This document shows, piece after piece, positions 61,163-64,000 of a stretch of DNA of 64,000 bases. The notes under the pieces were generated by a model, which worked only from the letters and a program-made list of their open reading frames with translations, ran no database searches and was not told the origin of the DNA. Location of the stretch: the NCBI GenBank assembly GCA_023443455.1, contig JAEZUE010000037.1, forward strand, positions 1-64,000, in the 5' to 3' direction. Position numbers and translations under genes: made by a program. The stretch's first letter is position 1. Each line of letters begins with the position of its first letter. Origin of the DNA: Verrucomicrobiota bacterium (GTDB lineage Bacteria; Verrucomicrobiota; Verrucomicrobiia; Opitutales; Opitutaceae).

Positions 61163-61470
61163 CGTGATCCTGCGCCCGGCCTGGGGCGTAGGCCGGCGTG
61201 CCGCCACCTGCCGGGACGCACGCATCGACCACCGGGGGCCACCCGGCCGCGAGCCGAGCGCGTGAAGCGGAGTCTGGGGAATATGCCCGGTTCGCCCCCG
61301 CTGCGTATCCTCATTTCCGGCCCAACGTTTCAACTTTCCCCCGGTCCGTCCGAAACCCCACAACCGGACACTTCGCCCTGCGCGCACCCGCCCCATCCCC
61401 GGCGAGGAAACGCGCGCTCCATGATCTGGATCAAGGCAGCCCGGCGTTCGGTGGTCTATCGTCTCCTCGC
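61163..61470 (+). other. Intergenic region between rpoN and the DUF2249 operon
   Basis: About 310 bp with no gene. It contains an FNR-type site (61421-61434) 36 bases before the first ATG of the next operon. I see no clear terminator for rpoN. Confidence 0.5.
61421..61434 (+). promoter_or_regulatory. FNR/DNR-type binding site
   Basis: ATGATCTGGATCAA matches TTGAT-N4-ATCAA at nine of ten fixed positions and is nearly two-fold symmetric. Its centre is 43 bases before the ATG of the DUF2249 operon, close to the -41.5 position at which Crp/Fnr-family proteins activate, which would imply a very short leader. It fits control by oxygen or nitric oxide. Confidence 0.7.
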
Positions 61471-61923
61471 ATGACTACCACCGTGCACGAGCTTGATGTA
61501 CGTCCGCTGTTGGCCGCGGGGCAATCGCCGCTGGACACCGTTTTGACCGCCGCCCAAGCCCTCCCGCCCGGGGCGACGTTGCGGCTCATCGCGCCCTTCG
61601 AACCGACCCCGCTGTTCGCGAAGCTCGCGGCCCTCGGGTTGGAACACGCCGTCACCCCTCTCGCCGACGGTTCGGTTTCGGTCCTGTTCTCCCCTCGCAC
61701 CGAGGAACTCGATCTGCGGCACCTCGAGCCACCCGCGCCCATGCAGCGCACGTTGGAGGCCGCCGCCACGCTGTTGCCGAAGGCGCGGATCGTCACCCGC
61801 ACGAGGTTCCGCCCTGTGCACCTGCTCGCCATGCTCGAGGACCAGGGATTTTCGGCCACGAGCACGGAAGAGCCCGACGGCACCTGGCTGAACCGCATCG
61901 TCCGTGCGTCCACCGCGGCATGA
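61471..61923 (+). CDS. Two-domain DUF2249 protein
   Basis: A 150-residue protein with two DUF2249 units, a small TusA-like fold (unit 1 VHELDVRPLLAAGQSPLDTV ... LRLIAPFEPTPLFAKLAALG; unit 2 LDLRHLEPPAPMQRTLEAAA ... RFRPVHLLAMLEDQG). In denitrifiers DUF2249 genes cluster with haemerythrin, nitric-oxide reductase and Fe-S maintenance genes. The biochemical role is not settled. The stop overlaps the start of the next gene (61920-61923), so they are co-translated. An FNR-type site precedes it. Confidence 0.85.
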   Translation: MTTTVHELDVRPLLAAGQSPLDTVLTAAQALPPGATLRLIAPFEPTPLFAKLAALGLEHAVTPLADGSVSVLFSPRTEELDLRHLEPPAPMQRTLEAAATLLPKARIVTRTRFRPVHLLAMLEDQGFSATSTEEPDGTWLNRIVRASTAA

Positions 61924-63221
61924 CGTCGAAATCGACCCATCGGCAACAGGCGCTCCTGTCGTTCCCATTCTTCGGCCTGGGCTTGGTCGCGTTGCTCGCC
62001 CTGGTCGCGTGGGCCGCCATCCAGCCGGGATTGTTCTCGCAGCCGCTGGTCGCCCCGGCCGTGCTCGCGTTTGTGCATCTGGCCGTGCTCGGCTGGCTCG
62101 GCCCCTTCGTTTTCGGCGCCGCCTTCCAACTCATCCCCGTGCTCGCCGAGGCTCCGCTCTGGAGTCGCCGGCTCGCGTGGATCCACTTTGTTCTGCACGC
62201 CGTCGCTGCGCCGCTGCTGATCGCCGCGTTGGCCCGCGCCGACTTCGCCGCCGCCGGCATCTGGGGCAGCGTCATCGCCGTCGGAGGCCTGATCTTCACC
62301 CTCGACCTCATCGTCACCGCCGACCAGCGCACACGGTGGAGCCCCGAAAACGTCGGGCTGATCCTCGCCCTGTTCTGGTTTGCCGTCACCATCGTCGTCG
62401 GTGCCACGCTGGCCTTCGCCCGAGCGGGCCGGATCGCCGGGATCGGGATCGACCCGCTGCGCCACCTCCACCTCGTCTGCGGCCTGGTCGGTTTCTTCGC
62501 GGGCACGCTCTACGCCGTATCCTTCAAACTGGTTCCGATGTTCCTGATCGGGCGGGCCGGCTCGCGTTTCCGGCAATGGTCGGTGCTCGTCCTCCTCCAC
62601 GGCGGACTCTTTCTCCTCGGGCCCGGACTGCTCGGCGACCATCGGCCGCTCCGCCTGCTCGGCGCTTTCGCCATCGCCGCGGCCACGGGAGCGTTCGTCG
62701 ACGAGATCCTGGGGTTCTATCGGGGCCGCTTCCGCCCGGCCGACGCCCCGCTGCTGACGTACTTCGCCGGCATCGCCATGCTCATCCCCACCACGATCGT
62801 CGGCGTCGCGGCCCTGCTGCGCTTGGATTGGTGGTGGCTACCGCCGCAACCGGGCCAGTCCGTCTTCGTCCTTCTGATACTGGGCGTGCTCACGCCCTGC
62901 ATCCTAGGCATGGCCGGCAAGATCGTGCCCTTCCTCGCGTGGCAATGGTGCTACTCCGCCCACATCGGGCGCCACCGGGTGCCCCTCGTCACCGACCTCT
63001 TCCGCGCCCCGCTCCTGCGCCTCCAACTCGCCGCCATCCTGCCGGCCCTCGCGGCCCTGGTATTCGGAGTCTGGTTCGACTCCTCCCTCGCGCTGCGTGG
63101 AGCCGCCCTGGGCCTGCTCGTCGCCGCGGCGACGCTCGCCCTCAACATCGCGGGGCTGCTCCCGCACCTTCTCCGTCCCCGGTTGCTGCCTCCGGCGACC
63201 GCGCCCCAGCTCAAGCCATGA
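61920..63221 (+). CDS. Haem-copper-oxidase-subunit-I-like membrane protein
   Basis: A 433-residue protein with about 12 membrane helices. It resembles cytochrome oxidase subunit I/NorB-like proteins in denitrification clusters, with helix marks VHLAVLGWLGPFVFGAAFQL and LRHLHLVCGLVGFFAGTLYA, including histidines that could bind haem. It lacks a full set of copper-site histidines that I can point to. A role in nitric-oxide or electron handling is inferred from neighbours. Overlaps by 4 bases at both ends with DUF2249 and the MIP18-like gene, so the three are translationally coupled. Confidence 0.75.
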   Translation: MTSKSTHRQQALLSFPFFGLGLVALLALVAWAAIQPGLFSQPLVAPAVLAFVHLAVLGWLGPFVFGAAFQLIPVLAEAPLWSRRLAWIHFVLHAVAAPLLIAALARADFAAAGIWGSVIAVGGLIFTLDLIVTADQRTRWSPENVGLILALFWFAVTIVVGATLAFARAGRIAGIGIDPLRHLHLVCGLVGFFAGTLYAVSFKLVPMFLIGRAGSRFRQWSVLVLLHGGLFLLGPGLLGDHRPLRLLGAFAIAAATGAFVDEILGFYRGRFRPADAPLLTYFAGIAMLIPTTIVGVAALLRLDWWWLPPQPGQSVFVLLILGVLTPCILGMAGKIVPFLAWQWCYSAHIGRHRVPLVTDLFRAPLLRLQLAAILPALAALVFGVWFDSSLALRGAALGLLVAAATLALNIAGLLPHLLRPRLLPPATAPQLKP

Positions 63222-63541
63222 ACGACGACATCCCCGTAGAACTCTCCCCCGCCCTCGTGCGCCGCGCCCTCCATCAGCTGATCGACCCGGAGGTCGGCGT
63301 GAACATCGTCGACCTCGGCATGCTCGCCGATGTCGAGGTGTCCGAGGTGGGCCACGTGACGGTCTCCATCCTGCCGACCTCGCCCGGTTGCCCGATGCAC
63401 GACGTGCTCGCCGACGGCACCCGCGCGATCGTCGCGGCGCTCGCGGGCGTGACCGCCGTCGAGGTGGTCTTCGTCTACACCCCACCCTGGACGCCCGAGC
63501 GCATCACTGCGGCGGGCCGTGAAGCTCTCCTGAACCGTTGA
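63218..63541 (+). CDS. MIP18/PaaD-like metal-sulphur cluster assembly protein
   Basis: A 107-residue single-domain protein of the MIP18 (DUF59) family. The marks are LIDPEVGVNIVDLGMLADVE and SILPTSPGCPMHD, the latter with the conserved cysteine. Relatives help insert Fe-S clusters into target enzymes. It lies in an operon with DUF2249 and a membrane protein, where it may repair clusters damaged by nitric oxide; this is inference. ATGA overlap with the preceding gene. Confidence 0.9.
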   Translation: MNDDIPVELSPALVRRALHQLIDPEVGVNIVDLGMLADVEVSEVGHVTVSILPTSPGCPMHDVLADGTRAIVAALAGVTAVEVVFVYTPPWTPERITAAGREALLNR

Positions 63542-63553
63542 ACCTATCAAATC

Positions 63554-63856
63554 ATGAATACACCGACCAACCACCTCGACAGTGAAGTCTTCGACGGGCG
63601 CGACCTGCCCTGCGAAACGAAGCGCCCCGCCTTCCTCTCCCGTTGCATCGAACTGCCGGAAGGGCGAAGCTTCATCTTCGTCAACGGACACGACCCCGTG
63701 CCGCTCCGCGCCCATCTCGACCGCGCCTACCCGGGCTGCTTCGGGTGGAACCTGCTCGAGCAAACCGAGCCCGACATGATCCGCCTACAGGTCACCAAGC
63801 TCGCCAGCCCGGCCGGCGGCTTCGCCGCCGGCGACCAGGCCGTCTCCTGCTCCTGA
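63554..63856 (+). CDS. Single-domain DUF2249 protein
   Basis: A 100-residue DUF2249 protein (DGRDLPCETKRPAFLSRCIE, RSFIFVNGHDPVPLRAHLDR, PGCFGWNLLEQTEPDMIRLQ). The NGHDP-PLR stretch is the family core. It follows the MIP18-like gene by 12 bases, so it is the fourth gene of the FNR-controlled operon. Three cysteines, two near the N-terminus, could be redox active or bind metal. A hairpin follows it. Confidence 0.88.
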   Translation: MNTPTNHLDSEVFDGRDLPCETKRPAFLSRCIELPEGRSFIFVNGHDPVPLRAHLDRAYPGCFGWNLLEQTEPDMIRLQVTKLASPAGGFAAGDQAVSCS

Positions 63857-63872
63857 ACGGACCACGCCCCCA

Positions 63873-63900
63873 ACGCTGCGCGCCGCCGGTCGCGCAGCGT
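63873..63900 (+). terminator. Hairpin after the DUF2249 operon
   Basis: ACGCTGCGCG and CGCGCAGCGT form a perfect 10-bp stem with an 8-base loop, starting 17 bases past the last stop. No T-run follows, so termination efficiency is uncertain. The last 100 bases of the window hold no supported gene. Confidence 0.6.
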
Positions 63901-64000
63901 GAAGGCGCCGGCGGGGAATCCTCCCCAATCGTCGCGGCGCCGACACCTCGTTTTCGGGAGCCGGAATCAACTCGGGGCTCAAACAACCGAAACCCCACAA

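Noticed and set aside
63785..64000. Minus-strand frame at the right edge
   Set aside because: It overlaps the end of the last DUF2249 gene and a hairpin, and its Gly/Ala/Arg-rich translation has no recognisable features.

Overview
The window is a compact, GC-rich (roughly two-thirds G+C) stretch of bacterial chromosome with about 57 protein genes, one tRNA, and several short repeats and regulatory sites. The gene mix, namely paired amt-glnK units, a TrpB2-type tryptophan synthase, propeller-type hybrid sensors, RsbU/STAS-type signalling, a MuiA-family protein, sulfatase-like proteins, and starts that lack Shine-Dalgarno sequences, best fits a Verrucomicrobiota bacterium of the Opitutaceae type. 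That placement is inferred from gene content and style; no ribosomal RNA is present to fix it.

Layout. 0-2 kb is accessory DNA: a truncated IS481-like transposase at the left edge, a HepT/MntA toxin-antitoxin pair bracketed by direct repeats, then 0.8 kb without genes but with long imperfect palindromes. 2-6 kb is a nitrogen-uptake block on the minus strand (amt-glnK, terminator, amt-glnK), with sigma-54 promoter sequences ahead of both units; the rpoN gene lies at 59.7 kb. 6-8 kb: aspS. 8-15 kb: a MuiA-family protein and a three-gene envelope operon of unknown role ending in an ankyrin protein with about 22 repeats. 15-20 kb: trpB2, Nudix hydrolase, inositol-monophosphatase-like enzyme and hemC-hemD. 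20-26 kb: a frameshifted TPR gene, then a sensor kinase, response regulator and FtsX-type permease. 26-28 kb: cheW with a sigma-28-type promoter, a CnrYXH-like metal-sensing sigma-factor operon, and tRNA-Leu(CAG). 28-32 kb: a predicted outer-membrane protein and a RsbU-like phosphatase/STAS pair. 31-37 kb: aconitase, peroxiredoxin, tyrS and a DUF3592 protein. 37-40 kb: a YraN-like protein, a seven-haem NapC/NirT-type cytochrome and a DoxX protein. 40-46 kb: a large propeller histidine kinase with its LuxR regulator, a sulfatase-fold protein that has lost its catalytic residues, and a secreted hypothetical. 46-57 kb is mainly housekeeping: UvrD/PcrA helicase, UPF0126 channel, FolE2, MBL hydrolase, pyruvate kinase, SulP transporter and ndk. 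57-64 kb: epimerase-photolyase operon, rpoN, and a DUF2249 / haem-copper-like membrane protein / MIP18-like operon behind an FNR-type site, which suggests denitrification or nitric-oxide metabolism.

How the parts work together. Ammonium uptake is tied to nitrogen status by two PII proteins and sigma-54. Motility is implied by cheW and its sigma-28 promoter. Anaerobic or micro-oxic electron transfer is implied by the multihaem cytochrome and the FNR-controlled DUF2249 operon. The least explained items are the ankyrin operon, the catalytically degenerate sulfatase and a dispersed repeat of about 135 bp with two copies. All assignments come from reading the sequence alone; no database search was run.
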